Below the pieces are notes generated by a model. It searched no databases. It saw nothing but the letters and a program-made list of their open reading frames with translations, and was not told the DNA's origin. 40,946 bases of DNA. Origin: Burkholderiales bacterium. Lineage in GTDB: Bacteria; Pseudomonadota; Gammaproteobacteria; Burkholderiales; Eutrophovitaceae. The DNA lies in assembly GCA_028379895.1 (NCBI GenBank), contig JAOEKQ010000012.1, positions 1-40,946 of the forward strand, written 5' to 3'. Position 1 is the stretch's first letter. The number at the start of each line of letters is the position of its first letter. The position numbers and the translations under genes are program-made. Below, in pieces: positions 18,601 to 27,555 of the stretch.

Positions 18601-19599
18601 TGAATATAGTGGCAGTACTTCCCACAAGGAACGACGAGACTGCGACAAGAAGTTCTTATTAATCCAATCTGTCGATTGCTTAATCTCACGCTCACCAGGT
18701 AAAAAAACTAGAACATCACCACTACCTGGTTCAGCGTCAATTTCCGCCATAACTGTAGACATTGCCTCATATATACTTTCTGAATCCTCTAACGTGCCGT
18801 TGTTTTCAGGTAATTGATATCGCACTTCAACTGGATATAAACGACCTGAAACCTCAATGACTGGGGCTCGATCAAAATGAGAAGAAAATTTATCCGCATC
18901 AATAGTCGCTGATGTAATAATCAATTTAAGGTCGGGCCTTTGCTTCAGTAGGCGCTTTAAGTACCCAAACAGGAAATCAACATTAAGATTTCTCTCATGC
19001 GCCTCGTCAATAATTATCGTATCGTAACGAGTCAAATAACGATCAGTTTGAGTCTCCGCAAGCAAAATGCCGTCGGTCATAACCTTTATAAGATTTTCAT
19101 GGCTTGATCGATCTGAAAAACGGACCTGATAGCCGACTAGATCACCAATTTCCGAGGACAGTTCTTTCGCTATACGAATAGCAACTGATCGCGCAGCTAT
19201 GCGCCTAGGTTGCGTGTGTGCAATCTGGCCACGCACACCTCTTCCGATCTCAAGTAACATTTTAGGTATCTGCGTAGTTTTACCTGAACCCGTCTCACCA
19301 CATAGAATAACGACCTGCTGCTCATTTATAAGTCGCTTAATCTCCTCTCTGCTCGCTACGACTGGTAACTCATCTGGGAAACAGATTTTTGGTACTCGCT
19401 GCCTCCTAGCGGAGACCTTTTCAACCGATATGTTTATTTTTGACCGTAATTTAATGAGCTCAATCGACTGATCTTCCTGTTTTCTGAATTTGTTGACAAT
19501 CTGATTTAAGCGGGTACGTAGTCCATACTGCTCCTTGCTCAAACAAGAACCAATTAATTTAAGTAAATCTTGATGATGATTTTGCAGCTCTCGATTCAT
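15655..19599 (-). CDS. hrpA: ATP-dependent RNA helicase HrpA (DEAH box)
   Basis: A 1314-residue DEAH-box helicase, close to the family's usual length of about 1300. Walker A is GETGSGKTT at residues 101-109, the DEAH motif at 198-201 continues as DEAHERNLN, motif III is SAT at 230-232, and motif VI is NQRSGRSGRV. The helicase-associated region and the long C-terminal extension typical of HrpA follow (including a WSFGELP segment). HrpA works on structured mRNA and has been linked to processing of some transcripts and to rescue of collided ribosomes. No SD is visible before the ATG, but the next in-frame features leave little choice. The amidase gene lies 82 bases upstream on the same strand. 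Confidence 0.95.
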   Translation of the reverse strand: MNRELQNHHQDLLKLIGSCLSKEQYGLRTRLNQIVNKFRKQEDQSIELIKLRSKINISVEKVSARRQRVPKICFPDELPVVASREEIKRLINEQQVVILCGETGSGKTTQIPKMLLEIGRGVRGQIAHTQPRRIAARSVAIRIAKELSSEIGDLVGYQVRFSDRSSHENLIKVMTDGILLAETQTDRYLTRYDTIIIDEAHERNLNVDFLFGYLKRLLKQRPDLKLIITSATIDADKFSSHFDRAPVIEVSGRLYPVEVRYQLPENNGTLEDSESIYEAMSTVMAEIDAEPGSGDVLVFLPGEREIKQSTDWINKNFLSQSRRSLWEVLPLYSRLAVQEQNKVFLPSDYRRLILATNIAETSLTIPKIQFVIDTGLARVKRYSYRNKVEMLQVEKVSQASANQRSGRSGRVMNGVCVRLYSQEDFEQRVVHEEPEILRSSLATVILRMSALGLDEPDKFPFIDPPIPRALADGYQLLEELGAMDRRKRLTSIGKKLSQIPVDPRVARMILASTELGCLDEVLKLAAALSVQDPREREYGTHDESGTKNDQAIKSDFMSLLTVWSWFQDIFGKKPGKRKLKETCICQHVSLVRMFEWRELYYQLKSMTNDMGFTLNERPGREADINRSLLTGLLGNIGFRSDEKGVYYGARGIKFHIHPGSDLRNSKPKWILASELVETSRLYARGVAEIDVDWIEPIAKHLTHSTYHDPRWSKAIGNVVATERVTLYGLIIVPRRQVNYGPINLREAREIFIRNALVLGEVKKAPPFLKHNMELVASLENIEARSRRYDLLVDDSVVFSFFDEKVPEDICSWIQFDKWRREMEKQDSRSLFLTKSLLVRKEVESATFDLYPDILVINGCEFRLEYRFEPGHVLDGVTLKTPIELLNKIDQAKTEWLVPGLIRDKVTRIIKDLPKSIKKKMFPISQFVDEIVGDLQPKDISLYDSIIIVINELSGDVITRDIFQDQSLPVFLRMNYSVIDEYGVEIEAGRDLVALQKKLGVKAAETFSSQTAAEFKKTGLTTWSFGELPPTFEMSHQGKTVVGFPCLKDEIDSVSMMLADTAMEAELVTVGGLTRLFRLTMREQFKFIAKKWIDLPKAALQYAALLNDQSISLEKFSVKNRLSEDLLAATSTEALFFDNTLIRNESEFIHAVKNAKPRIVVVADQINRVVNDILDSYSKAREKLHTNASQSANLLRENINSHLFSLLSPDFIAVTPFGYLQHFPRYVETVFCRIDKFRSDPQRDLEWQDQITIFESQIDKSIELSLSSKQRKKLIEIRWSLEELRVSLWAQQLKTSYPISFKRIERAITEALLLV

Positions 19600-19681
19600 G
19601 GGACAACAGAAGAAATATTCTCAACAACTCACGATATTCGTAGATCAAGCGATCAAGATAAAGTTTTTTTCAAACCATGCA

Positions 19682-21001
19682 CTAGCTGCTGAGCCCTTTG
19701 AATGGAGAGTGTCGCTCACACCAAGCGGCTGTAGCTAATAAATAATTATCTTCATCAACTGCGCTGATTAATTGTAATCCCAGGGGTAGTCCTTTCGGAC
19801 CCAAACCTGTTGGTATGGTAATAGCAGGAGCGCCAATTAAAGTCCATATTGAACAAAAACTGGGATCACCAGTTACGTGGAGTGAATTAGGTGCCTCTCC
19901 AGTCGCAGGAGGAGTAACCACTGCGGAATAACCTCGATCCATGAAAGACGCAAAACTATTTTGTAACGCATTTTTCTTCTTCACCGCATCCCTAAACTGA
20001 GTTTCTGTTACGCGATCCCCCTCTTCAAGAGCGTGTATAAGGAAATCAGAGAAATAACCTCTAAATTCATCTCTAATCGCTCGAGATACCCGTGCGGCCT
20101 CATACAACATGATAGTTCGATGAACCTTGTGAGCGCGATCAAACTCGCCTGGAAGTTCGATCACGTCTATAGACGCCCCAGCACTTCGAAGCCGCGAAAT
20201 ATCAACCTCAAATTGGGTTCGAGCTTCACGTTCAGCAAGATACCAAGATGGCGATCTGACCGCAGCCAGTCTCGGCGCATTCTTAAGTGGCGCTGCATTT
20301 GGTGAAATGCCTGAACGTGGTCCCGCGAAGCTAGAAGCTAACAACGCCGAATCGGCAACACTTCTCGCGAATACTCCTGGCTGGTCGAACATTGGGGAAA
20401 AAGGCATGATTCCATCGACTCCGATTAACCCACGGGTCATTTTATAACCAACAATACCGCAATACGCTGCTGGTCGAATGACTGATCCATTCGTTTGCGT
20501 CCCGATAGCGCCGGGCACAAATCCTGCCGCGACCGCAGCAGCGGAGCCACTCGAGGAACCACCCGGTGTGTGTTTAAAATTCCACGGATTACGTGTTTTA
20601 GAAGGAACCATAAAAGCAGCTTCAGTCGTGACTGTTTTCCCAAATACAAACGCTCCAGACTTCTCAATACGGGTAACGATGTCGGCGGACACCTCGGGAA
20701 CATAGTTTTGATATAAACAGCATCCCATTTCGGTAGGGATGCCGGCTGTATATATGTTGTCTTTAACGCCAATAGGTATGCCATACAATGGGTGCGCTGC
20801 TCGGAGCGCTGTAGCGGATGTATCGGCTTTTTTGGCAATCGCCATAGCACGACCTCGATCTAGCCATTGCCACGCCTGAACGGAACCTTCAAGCTCATTG
20901 ATACGATCCAACAAGCTTTTGATATAGACGGATGGCTTAAGTTTGCCCTTACGTAACCTTTGCGCCACCTCATGGAGCCCAAGCCTAAAAAATTGATTCA
21001 T
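19682..21001 (-). CDS. Amidase (amidase signature family)
   Basis: A 439-residue amidase-signature enzyme. The catalytic triad can be placed: Lys80 in IGVKDNIYTAG, cis-Ser149 in TPGGSSSGSAAA, and the nucleophile Ser173 in GTQTNGSVIRPAAY. Spacing between the two serines (24 residues) matches the family. GatA is unlikely because the flanking genes are not gatB or gatC and the C-terminal region diverges. Its natural amide is not predictable. It lies 71 bases after the hydroxyacid dehydrogenase gene on the same strand and may form an operon with it and hrpA. The ATG has no good SD. Confidence 0.88.
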   Translation of the reverse strand: MNQFFRLGLHEVAQRLRKGKLKPSVYIKSLLDRINELEGSVQAWQWLDRGRAMAIAKKADTSATALRAAHPLYGIPIGVKDNIYTAGIPTEMGCCLYQNYVPEVSADIVTRIEKSGAFVFGKTVTTEAAFMVPSKTRNPWNFKHTPGGSSSGSAAAVAAGFVPGAIGTQTNGSVIRPAAYCGIVGYKMTRGLIGVDGIMPFSPMFDQPGVFARSVADSALLASSFAGPRSGISPNAAPLKNAPRLAAVRSPSWYLAEREARTQFEVDISRLRSAGASIDVIELPGEFDRAHKVHRTIMLYEAARVSRAIRDEFRGYFSDFLIHALEEGDRVTETQFRDAVKKKNALQNSFASFMDRGYSAVVTPPATGEAPNSLHVTGDPSFCSIWTLIGAPAITIPTGLGPKGLPLGLQLISAVDEDNYLLATAAWCERHSPFKGLSS

Positions 21002-21072
21002 GTTCGTGATTAATGCAATAAAAAATGAAAGTAAATATAAACTATCTGCAGCGACATCTTGGTCCTAAACTA

Positions 21073-22038
21073 TTAATTTGGGCGAACCAAGTTTATTGGT
21101 TTATCGCCGTTAGCAAGAAATGCGACTAAATTCTTCGCTGCAGTCATCGCCATCGCCCGTCGAGTAGGTTCCGAAGCACTTCCAATGTGTGGAGATAAAA
21201 CTACATTTTCAAGTTCTAAAAATTCAGGATCCAATTGCGGTTCTCCCTCATAGACATCCAATCCGGCTGCAAATATGGTCTTTTGTTTTAAAGCTTTAAT
21301 TAAAGCTTTATCGTCCACGATACCACCTCTGGCAATGTTAACCAACACAGATTTGGACTTCATCAATTGTAACTCCTGTTCACCGATTAGGTGATGTGTA
21401 TCTTTAGCATAAGGCAATATCAGCATCACAACATCTGACTGTTGAAGCAGGTGACGTTTATCAACTTGGGTTGCTTTAAGTTGTCTCTCAACTGATTCGC
21501 TAACACGCGATCTTGTGTGATAGAGCACTCGCATTCCAAATCCTTTGGCTCGCCTAGCGATTGCTTGACCAATACGGCCAAAGCCAATCAAACCAAGCGT
21601 AGCTCCGTTTATATCGAGACCGAGCATCTGTTTCAAGTACATCGCTTTCCATTGGCCTGCCCTGAGGTAACGCTCACCCTCACCAATTCGTCTGGAAGCT
21701 GAAATCATCAAACCGATCGCGTAATCCGCGACGCACTCATCGAGCACGCCAGGCGTATTCGTTACAACAACGCCACGGCGCGAACATGCTTGAACATCTA
21801 TATTGTTGTAGCCGACCGCAGTATTGGCGATAATTTTGAGCTGAGGTGCCGCGTCCAAAAACTTATCATTTACCAGGTCGCTACCAGCTGTTTGAATGCC
21901 CTCTGCATCAGAAATACGGTCGAAGAGTTCCTGCTGATCGAACAAACGATCCTCCTGATTAGGCACAACCTCGAAGTGGTCTACCAGAAAATCAATTGTT
22001 TCCTTGAAGACTTCACGGGTCACAACTACTTTTTTCAT
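21073..22038 (-). CDS. D-2-hydroxyacid dehydrogenase (glyoxylate/hydroxypyruvate reductase-like)
   Basis: A 321-residue NAD(P)-dependent D-2-hydroxyacid dehydrogenase. The Rossmann loop is LGLIGFGRIGQAIA; the catalytic Arg is in VNIARGGIVD, Glu in LDVYEGEP and His in LSPHIGSAS. After the second beta strand the sequence reads LYHTRSR, with basic and polar residues instead of the acidic residue of NAD-specific enzymes, which points to NADPH and to glyoxylate or hydroxypyruvate reduction; this cofactor call is inference. It leads a minus-strand run with the amidase and hrpA. The N-terminus MKKVVVTREV fits the family start. Confidence 0.9.
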   Translation of the reverse strand: MKKVVVTREVFKETIDFLVDHFEVVPNQEDRLFDQQELFDRISDAEGIQTAGSDLVNDKFLDAAPQLKIIANTAVGYNNIDVQACSRRGVVVTNTPGVLDECVADYAIGLMISASRRIGEGERYLRAGQWKAMYLKQMLGLDINGATLGLIGFGRIGQAIARRAKGFGMRVLYHTRSRVSESVERQLKATQVDKRHLLQQSDVVMLILPYAKDTHHLIGEQELQLMKSKSVLVNIARGGIVDDKALIKALKQKTIFAAGLDVYEGEPQLDPEFLELENVVLSPHIGSASEPTRRAMAMTAAKNLVAFLANGDKPINLVRPN

Positions 22039-22267
22039 GATTAGGATCCCTAACTTATATTTTTCAAATTATTTCAAATTAGTAGCACACTAGATCTCAG
22101 TATTTAAACAGGTCTTGATTTTAACAACGAAATATAGGTTACGGCACTTTAATCTCAGGAAGAGCCTCATGGTTTTGGTAAGCAGTATAGTTAACCATGC
22201 TAAAATCTGGCGTAATTAAAACTCGCTATCGTTTTCATAAATTGAATAGTTTAAGAAGACTTCAAAC

Positions 22268-22272
22268 AGGAG
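22268..22272 (+). promoter_or_regulatory. Ribosome binding site that sets a GTG start for nhaB
   Basis: AGGAG followed by eight bases and GTG at 22281 is the only good initiation signal near the 5' end of nhaB. The in-frame ATG at 22197 has no SD and is directly followed by a TAAAAT that could be a -10 element, which would place it upstream of the mRNA. Confidence 0.7.
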
Positions 22273-22280
22273 ACAACGTT

Positions 22281-23888
22281 GTGACATCGTCAAACGCAAG
22301 CAAATCAGTTTACTTGACTAACTTCCTAAATGGGACTCCTAACTGGTACAAAACAACGATCATTTTATTTTTGATTGTAAACCCCATACTTTTCCACACT
22401 GTTGGGCCTTTTATCACTGGGTGGATTCTCATTGTGCAATTTATTTTCACGCTAGCCATGGCTCTCAAGGCTTACCCCTTAGCGCCTGGAGGTCTACTTG
22501 CAATTGAGGCCGTAGCAATAGGGATGACATCTCCTGCTACGGTCTATCACGAAATAGTACTAAATTTCCCAGTAATATTATTGCTAATGTTTATGGTGGC
22601 GGGAATTTACTTCATGAAAGGGTTGCTTCTACTCCTTTTCACGAAGGTATTAATAAACGTTAAATCCAAAATTATCTTATCGCTTCTATTCTCATTAATG
22701 GCGGCGTTTCTATCTGCATTTCTAGACGCTTTGACTGTTACCGCAGTTATCATTGCAGTAGCCGTTGGGTTTTATGGCATCTACCACAAAGTCGCATCCG
22801 GGAAAGCTCTCACCGATACCGATGACATTGCTGACGACACAGGTATACAAGAGATACATCGAGAAAAACTAGAGCAGTTTAAAGCCTTTCTTAGAAGCCT
22901 GATGATGCATGGTGCTGTTGGTACGGCGTTAGGGGGTGTATGTACGATCGTAGGTGAACCACAAAACCTTTTAATTGCTGAGCGAGCCAGCTGGGAATTC
23001 ATTGAATTCTTTATGCGAATGGCTCCAGTTACACTTCCTGTTCTCGTAGTCGGACTCATAACATGCGTGCTTGTTGAAAAATTTAAAATACTAGGGTACG
23101 GGACTAAAATTCCACGCGAAGTCTTAAATGTACTCATGGAATTTGATAAACAAGAGGGAGCAAAAAGAACACCTCAAGATAGAGGCAAATTAGTCATTCA
23201 GGGAATCGCTGGAATATGGCTTATTGTCGCGCTGGGGTTACATTTAGCCGAAGTAGGCGTCATTGGATTGTCTGTTATTATTTTTATTACCGCTTTTAAC
23301 GGGGTAATAAAAGAGCATGACATCGGATATGCCTTCACTGAAGCTTTGCCGTTTACAGCATTGCTAGTAGTATTTTTCGCTATTGTCGCCGTGATTCAAG
23401 ATCAAAATCTCTTCTCCGGAATCATCCACTATGGACTTGCCCTTGATGGCGTAGAACAAATCGGATTATTTTATGTGGCTAATGGGCTACTCTCAGCGAT
23501 TAGTGATAACGTTTTTGTAGCAACCGTTTATATCAATGAGCTAGCCAAAGCATTATCCGAAGGCATTATTACAAGAGACCAGTTTGATCTATTAGCTGTT
23601 GCGGTCAATACTGGTACAAACATTCCAAGCGTAGCCACACCGAATGGCCAGGCCGCATTCTTATTTCTACTCACCTCAGCTATTGCGCCGTTAATACAAT
23701 TGTCTTATGGAAGAATGGTATTGATGGCATTGCCTTACACGATCACGATGGCGATTACTGGTCTAATTACTGTCACTCTTTGGCTGCCACCGATGACGGC
23801 CTCTCTTTATGAGGCCGGTCTAATAAAGCATCATGAAGCTTCAGAGATGGGTGGTCACGACGAAAGTAGCTCAAAAGAGCATCATTAA
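22281..23888 (+). CDS. nhaB: Na+/H+ antiporter NhaB
   Basis: A polytopic membrane protein of 535 residues from the preferred GTG start. It aligns by eye with E. coli NhaB throughout: [11 protein letters not shown] near the N-terminus, [66 protein letters not shown] and [16 protein letters not shown]. It exports Na+ in exchange for H+ across the inner membrane, helping sodium homeostasis at higher pH. The tail is His- and acid-rich ([13 protein letters not shown]), which could bind metal or simply be disordered. It is a single plus-strand gene between minus-strand blocks and ends in an intrinsic terminator. Translation from the in-frame ATG at 22197 would add 28 basic residues without family support. 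Confidence 0.95.
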   Translation: MTSSNASKSVYLTNFLNGTPNWYKTTIILFLIVNPILFHTVGPFITGWILIVQFIFTLAMALKAYPLAPGGLLAIEAVAIGMTSPATVYHEIVLNFPVILLLMFMVAGIYFMKGLLLLLFTKVLINVKSKIILSLLFSLMAAFLSAFLDALTVTAVIIAVAVGFYGIYHKVASGKALTDTDDIADDTGIQEIHREKLEQFKAFLRSLMMHGAVGTALGGVCTIVGEPQNLLIAERASWEFIEFFMRMAPVTLPVLVVGLITCVLVEKFKILGYGTKIPREVLNVLMEFDKQEGAKRTPQDRGKLVIQGIAGIWLIVALGLHLAEVGVIGLSVIIFITAFNGVIKEHDIGYAFTEALPFTALLVVFFAIVAVIQDQNLFSGIIHYGLALDGVEQIGLFYVANGLLSAISDNVFVATVYINELAKALSEGIITRDQFDLLAVAVNTGTNIPSVATPNGQAAFLFLLTSAIAPLIQLSYGRMVLMALPYTITMAITGLITVTLWLPPMTASLYEAGLIKHHEASEMGGHDESSSKEHH

Positions 23889-23903
23889 TTCAGGCAGAGG
23901 GGA

Positions 23904-23940
23904 GTCCATAGTTCTTTGCTGTGAGAATTATGGACTTTTT
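23904..23940 (+). terminator. Intrinsic terminator of nhaB
   Basis: A 12-base-pair stem with one G-U pair (23904-23915 with 23926-23937), a 10-base loop and a short T run at 23937-23940. It sits 16 bases after the nhaB stop. The opposite strand lacks a T run after the stem, so it probably works only for plus-strand transcripts. Confidence 0.78.
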
Positions 23941-23979
23941 AGGAAGATATCGACAAAATAACAAGACTATAAACGCGCT

Positions 23980-24552
23980 CTAACGCGCGGTCCTACCCCG
24001 TCGTCTTCTATACCACTCGATGTTCACGATGACCCGCCATATACCTAATACCAACATGTAGGATGACATCGCTCCAAAAGTTGCGAGAAAAAGTAATCCT
24101 ACTGCCACATTCTTTCCGACCAACATGAATTTATCGAGCCAACCCACAACCATATCCCCAGCCTGGTAGGCAGCACCAGTTATAACATTAGGGGTGTCAG
24201 GTTCCAATAAATCAAAAATAAAAGACCCAATTTCGTTTGCCAACAAATAGATCGGCGCAAACGTTAGTGGGTTAGTAATCATTGTTGAGACAACTGCTGC
24301 CACTAGATGCCCGCGAAACCAGACAGCAAAAAGAGCAGCAAACGGTATCTGGAGCAAAGGAACCAAAAAACCGAAAAATACACCTATGGCAACACCTGTA
24401 GCAACACCTTTTCTATTAAGTTGCCACAATCTAGGATGGTATAAAGCAGGGCCTATCCATCCCACCCATTTGTTATTTCGGACAGTCTCCGCTGAGGGTA
24501 AAAAACGTTTGAGCTTGGACCGCCAGCCGCCACTAAATTTTCTCTTTTTCAT
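23980..24552 (-). CDS. DUF2062 membrane protein
   Basis: A 190-residue integral membrane protein. A basic N-terminus is followed by the DUF2062 signature: HPRLWQLNRKGVATGVAIGVFFGFLVPL, then FRGHLVAAVVSTMITNPLTFAPIY. Three or so membrane segments are visible, and the C-terminus is Arg-rich (RRRRGRTAR). No function is established. It starts 35 bases after the lutC stop on the same strand, so it may be a downstream member of the lut transcript, although the protein has no known link to lactate use. Confidence 0.88.
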   Translation of the reverse strand: MKKRKFSGGWRSKLKRFLPSAETVRNNKWVGWIGPALYHPRLWQLNRKGVATGVAIGVFFGFLVPLLQIPFAALFAVWFRGHLVAAVVSTMITNPLTFAPIYLLANEIGSFIFDLLEPDTPNVITGAAYQAGDMVVGWLDKFMLVGKNVAVGLLFLATFGAMSSYMLVLGIWRVIVNIEWYRRRRGRTAR

Positions 24553-24587
24553 TCGGCTGACTCAATTTGTGCTTAATCGAAAGTCTC

Positions 24588-25235
24588 TCATTGATCTACA
24601 ATGATCACATGAACACGAAATGGCCCATGAGCACCATAAACAAGAGTCATTTCAATATCGGCGGTCCTTGAAGGGCCGGAGATAAAAGCTACTTGTCTCG
24701 GTAGAGAGCCAACCTCACTTCGTATTAAGTGCCAAGCCTCCTCCATCGTTTTTACTACTCGATCTCGTCGAACCACCGCAATATGGGTCTCAGGCAAAAG
24801 GCTAGTAGTAGCATGATGATCTTGACCCGATAGTAGTACCAATGTACCTGTCTCCGCTACAGCACAATAACTACCCGTAAGCCCAACCTTATCATCACCA
24901 ACAGCACTACGACTCTCAACTTGAATATTACTATCGGACCAGGTTAAGTTTTCAAATTCAGGCCAACACACTAACGACGTCGGAAGATTATTCTCAGTAA
25001 GATACCGGTTCACCGCCTCAGGTACGTCGCCCACCTGACCAATCTCGTCAAGAGTAGAAGCGGCATCTTCGCAGCGCTGCTTAAATTTTTCATTTGTATC
25101 CCAGGTTAAATCAGGCATTGGACTCTCTGGATGGGAAGTCAGACGATCCGTCACTGATCCTCCAATAACATCCGATACCTCGCCGACTTTATTTGCCGAC
25201 CTTATACGGGCCAATATATTTTCTCTTGCGGACAT
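24588..25235 (-). CDS. lutC: L-lactate utilisation protein LutC (LUD domain)
   Basis: A 215-residue LUD-domain protein. The conserved part includes GLTGSYCAVAETGTLVLLSG, a segment ending TSLLPETHIAVV and the C-terminal FISGPSRTADIEMTLVYGAHGP. It is a subunit of the iron-sulfur LutABC complex that oxidises L-lactate to pyruvate without a flavin lactate dehydrogenase. It begins eight bases after the lutB stop and is therefore co-transcribed. Confidence 0.93.
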   Translation of the reverse strand: MSARENILARIRSANKVGEVSDVIGGSVTDRLTSHPESPMPDLTWDTNEKFKQRCEDAASTLDEIGQVGDVPEAVNRYLTENNLPTSLVCWPEFENLTWSDSNIQVESRSAVGDDKVGLTGSYCAVAETGTLVLLSGQDHHATTSLLPETHIAVVRRDRVVKTMEEAWHLIRSEVGSLPRQVAFISGPSRTADIEMTLVYGAHGPFRVHVIIVDQ

Positions 25236-25243
25236 ATTCGTAT

Positions 25244-26662
25244 TTATCGCTTACTAGTTTTCTTTTTGTTTAGATAGACGTCTCTAAAAGTACGCCCACG
25301 GGGAGTCGGTAGATCTCGATGTTTTGTCCAATCTTGACCAACAAATATCATCCTTTTGATTTGGCCTGAATTTCCTCCAAGGATTTTTCCAGCGCGAGCC
25401 ATTACTCGGGTAACTATTGAGTAAAGTTGAGGACGAATCGCGACATAAGCAAAAACTTTTAAAGACCATCTTTCTGTCTTAGACTTAAGGTTTTTTTCAT
25501 ATTGTTTCTCTCGCAGCTTCCTCATCAAATCCGGTAAAGGTATTTTAACTGGACACACCACACCACATTGATTACACAAAGTAGCCGCATTCGGTAAGTC
25601 AATGGCGTTCTCAATGCCATTGTATGCCGGAGTTAACACTGATCCTATGGGTCCCGGATAAACCCAACCGTAAGCATGTCCACCCACGTTTTGGTAAACA
25701 GGGCAGTGGTTCATGCATGCTCCGCATCGGATACACCGCAACGCATCTCGAAGTTCTGATCCAAGAACGCGCGTGCGACCTACATCTAAAATAACTACGT
25801 GAAACTCTCCCGGACCATCAAGATCCGCTTCTCGCTTCGGACCAGTCGTCATGGACACGTAATTACTAATCACCTGGCCAGTCGCTGATCTCGGTAGGAG
25901 TCTCATCATCAACGCAAAATCGTCAAGCGTGGGAATACACTTCTCAATACTGCTAATCGCGACGTGCACTCGCGGCATTGTCGTAGTCATACGACCATTA
26001 CCCTCGTTTGTGACGATCACCGTGGAGCCCGTCTCCGCAATCATAAAATTAGCGCCGGTAATCCCCATGTCTGCATCTAAGAAATGAGGACGAAGAATCT
26101 CCCTAGCTTCATGCGTGAGCTTTTCAGCATCATTCAGCCGAGGCCGCTGATGCTTTTTCGCAAACAGCTCAGATACATCCTCTTTAGATTTATGGGTCGC
26201 TGGTGCAATTATATGAGATGGATACTCCCCCGCCTGTTGAATAATATATTCTCCGAGATCAGTTTCTTTAACCTCAATCCCGTGACCTTCGACGTATTCA
26301 TTTAGCCCGGTCTCTTCACCAACCATCGATTTGGATTTGATAATCTTTTTGACTTGATTGTTTTGCGCTATTTTGACAACGATCGCATTCAATTCCTCAT
26401 ACGACTCAGCCCAATGAACTACGGTACCAGAAGCTTGAGCCCGAACTTCCCATGCCTCGAGGTACTCATCCAAGTGGGCCAAACAATGATCTCGTACCTC
26501 AGACGCTGCCTGTCTTATGTCCTCGAAATTATCTAAGTCTTTTATTACTTTTGCCCGAGAAACAACAAATCCATCCTTCGCCTGAAAAAGTGCCTTTTGT
26601 AACTTCTCGTCTTTGAGCTTAGCACTCGATACAGCTTTAAAATCTTGAGATGTAATTTCCAT
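25244..26662 (-). CDS. lutB: L-lactate utilisation iron-sulfur protein LutB
   Basis: A 472-residue protein with an N-terminal LUD domain (ITGANFMIAETGSTVIVTNEG) and a C-terminal bis-[4Fe-4S] ferredoxin-like domain with CIRCGACMNHCP and LCNQCGVVCPVKIPLP. The GHAYGWVYPGPIG block between the clusters is characteristic of LutB. It is expected to pass electrons from lactate oxidation in LutA/LutC to the respiratory chain. It lies 15 bases after lutA and 8 before lutC on the same strand. Confidence 0.95.
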   Translation of the reverse strand: MEITSQDFKAVSSAKLKDEKLQKALFQAKDGFVVSRAKVIKDLDNFEDIRQAASEVRDHCLAHLDEYLEAWEVRAQASGTVVHWAESYEELNAIVVKIAQNNQVKKIIKSKSMVGEETGLNEYVEGHGIEVKETDLGEYIIQQAGEYPSHIIAPATHKSKEDVSELFAKKHQRPRLNDAEKLTHEAREILRPHFLDADMGITGANFMIAETGSTVIVTNEGNGRMTTTMPRVHVAISSIEKCIPTLDDFALMMRLLPRSATGQVISNYVSMTTGPKREADLDGPGEFHVVILDVGRTRVLGSELRDALRCIRCGACMNHCPVYQNVGGHAYGWVYPGPIGSVLTPAYNGIENAIDLPNAATLCNQCGVVCPVKIPLPDLMRKLREKQYEKNLKSKTERWSLKVFAYVAIRPQLYSIVTRVMARAGKILGGNSGQIKRMIFVGQDWTKHRDLPTPRGRTFRDVYLNKKKTSKR

Positions 26663-26677
26663 AATCTAACTCTGAGT

Positions 26678-27418
26678 TTACTCAGCCTCCTCACCGTTCC
26701 GACCTGTCAGCACTTCGGCTATGTGAAGAACCTTCGTCTTATGATTCCCACGACGGCGCAACTTCCCCTCAATATTCAACATACATCCAAGGTCGCCTAA
26801 CACAACAGCATCGGCTTCAGTGCCTTCCAGATCATCGCATTTAAGATCTACTATTCGAGACGAAATATCACCATACTTGACCGAAAAAGTTCCTCCAAAA
26901 CCACAACATTGCTCAGCTCCGGGCATTTCTCTTAATTCAACATTCGGTAAAGTACGCAGTAATTGTCGGGGTTGCTGCTTAATGTTGAGCTCTCTAAGCC
27001 CTGCACACGAATCATGATAGGTAATAGTCCCTTGAAAAGACGTTTCAAAAGAGTTCATGTGCACTACATTTACTAGAAAATCAGTTAGCTCATAAGTCCG
27101 CGCTGACAACCATTGAGCCTTAGCTTTATATTTAGGTAAGTCACTGAAAAGGTCTTCATAGTGAGCCTTAATCATACCGCCACACGATCCAGATGGAATA
27201 ACAACGTAATCAACATCTGCGAATTCAGAAACGACTTTTCTGGCGAGCTCTTGTGCTGTGAGTCGATCCCCCGCGTTGTAAGCCGGCTGCCCGCAACAAG
27301 TTTGATTTTCGGGAAAAATCACCTGACATCCAGCCCGCTCCAATAAATCAACGGCTGCTAGTCCAATACTTGGCCGCATAACGTCAGCTAAACAAGTGAC
27401 GAACAATCCTACACGCAT
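26678..27418 (-). CDS. lutA: L-lactate utilisation protein LutA (Cys-rich CCG domains)
   Basis: A 246-residue protein with two CCG domains: QTCCGQPAYN in the first half and AEQCCGFGGTFS in the second, with the associated single-Cys motifs GSCGGMIK and HDSCAGLRE. Such domains bind non-canonical iron-sulfur clusters in heterodisulfide reductase-like and glycolate oxidase proteins. It is the first gene of lutABC. Upstream, AGGT lies near the ATG, and a promoter with an overlapping dyad is proposed. The N-terminus MRVGLFVTCLADVMRP is the standard LutA start. Confidence 0.95.
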   Translation of the reverse strand: MRVGLFVTCLADVMRPSIGLAAVDLLERAGCQVIFPENQTCCGQPAYNAGDRLTAQELARKVVSEFADVDYVVIPSGSCGGMIKAHYEDLFSDLPKYKAKAQWLSARTYELTDFLVNVVHMNSFETSFQGTITYHDSCAGLRELNIKQQPRQLLRTLPNVELREMPGAEQCCGFGGTFSVKYGDISSRIVDLKCDDLEGTEADAVVLGDLGCMLNIEGKLRRRGNHKTKVLHIAEVLTGRNGEEAE

Positions 27419-27455
27419 ATTTTTTACCTACATTTAAAGTAACCAAAACCTCAGT

Positions 27456-27476
27456 CTGGCAAGGAAAAACTGCCAG
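27456..27476 (-). promoter_or_regulatory. Dyad CTGGCA-N9-TGCCAG upstream of lutA, candidate operator
   Basis: A perfect 6+6 inverted repeat with a 9-base centre, 38-58 bases before the lutA ATG. It overlaps the start site predicted from TTAACA (27502-27507), a 17-base spacer and TGTTAT (27479-27484) on the minus strand. An operator covering +1 would suit a repressor, and the divergent IclR protein is the obvious candidate. It could also form a short mRNA hairpin. Confidence 0.4.
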
Positions 27477-27478
27477 CT

Positions 27479-27507
27479 ATAACACCAAGAAACTAACTGA
27501 ATGTTAA
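27479..27507 (-). promoter_or_regulatory. Putative lutA promoter
   Basis: TTAACA and TGTTAT on the minus strand are separated by 17 bases, a reasonable match to a sigma-70 promoter. The predicted start is near 27472, giving a leader of about 54 bases. Confidence 0.4.
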
Positions 27508-27555
27508 CACATCGCCCTAATTACTTAACGCGTCAACATTATCATTTGCGCGCTT

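Noticed and set aside
20437..20850. 137-residue open frame inside the amidase gene on the same strand
   Set aside because: It is a +1/-1 frame shadow of strongly conserved amidase codons and has no domain-like features.
19682..21001. Amidase as GatA of the GatCAB amidotransferase
   Set aside because: No gatB or gatC lies beside it and the C-terminal half lacks the GatA pattern, although the amidase signature is shared.
22197..22280. nhaB starting at the ATG at 22197
   Set aside because: The extra 28 residues are basic and unlike NhaB, the ATG has no SD and overlaps a -10-like TAAAAT, while AGGAG precedes the GTG at 22281.
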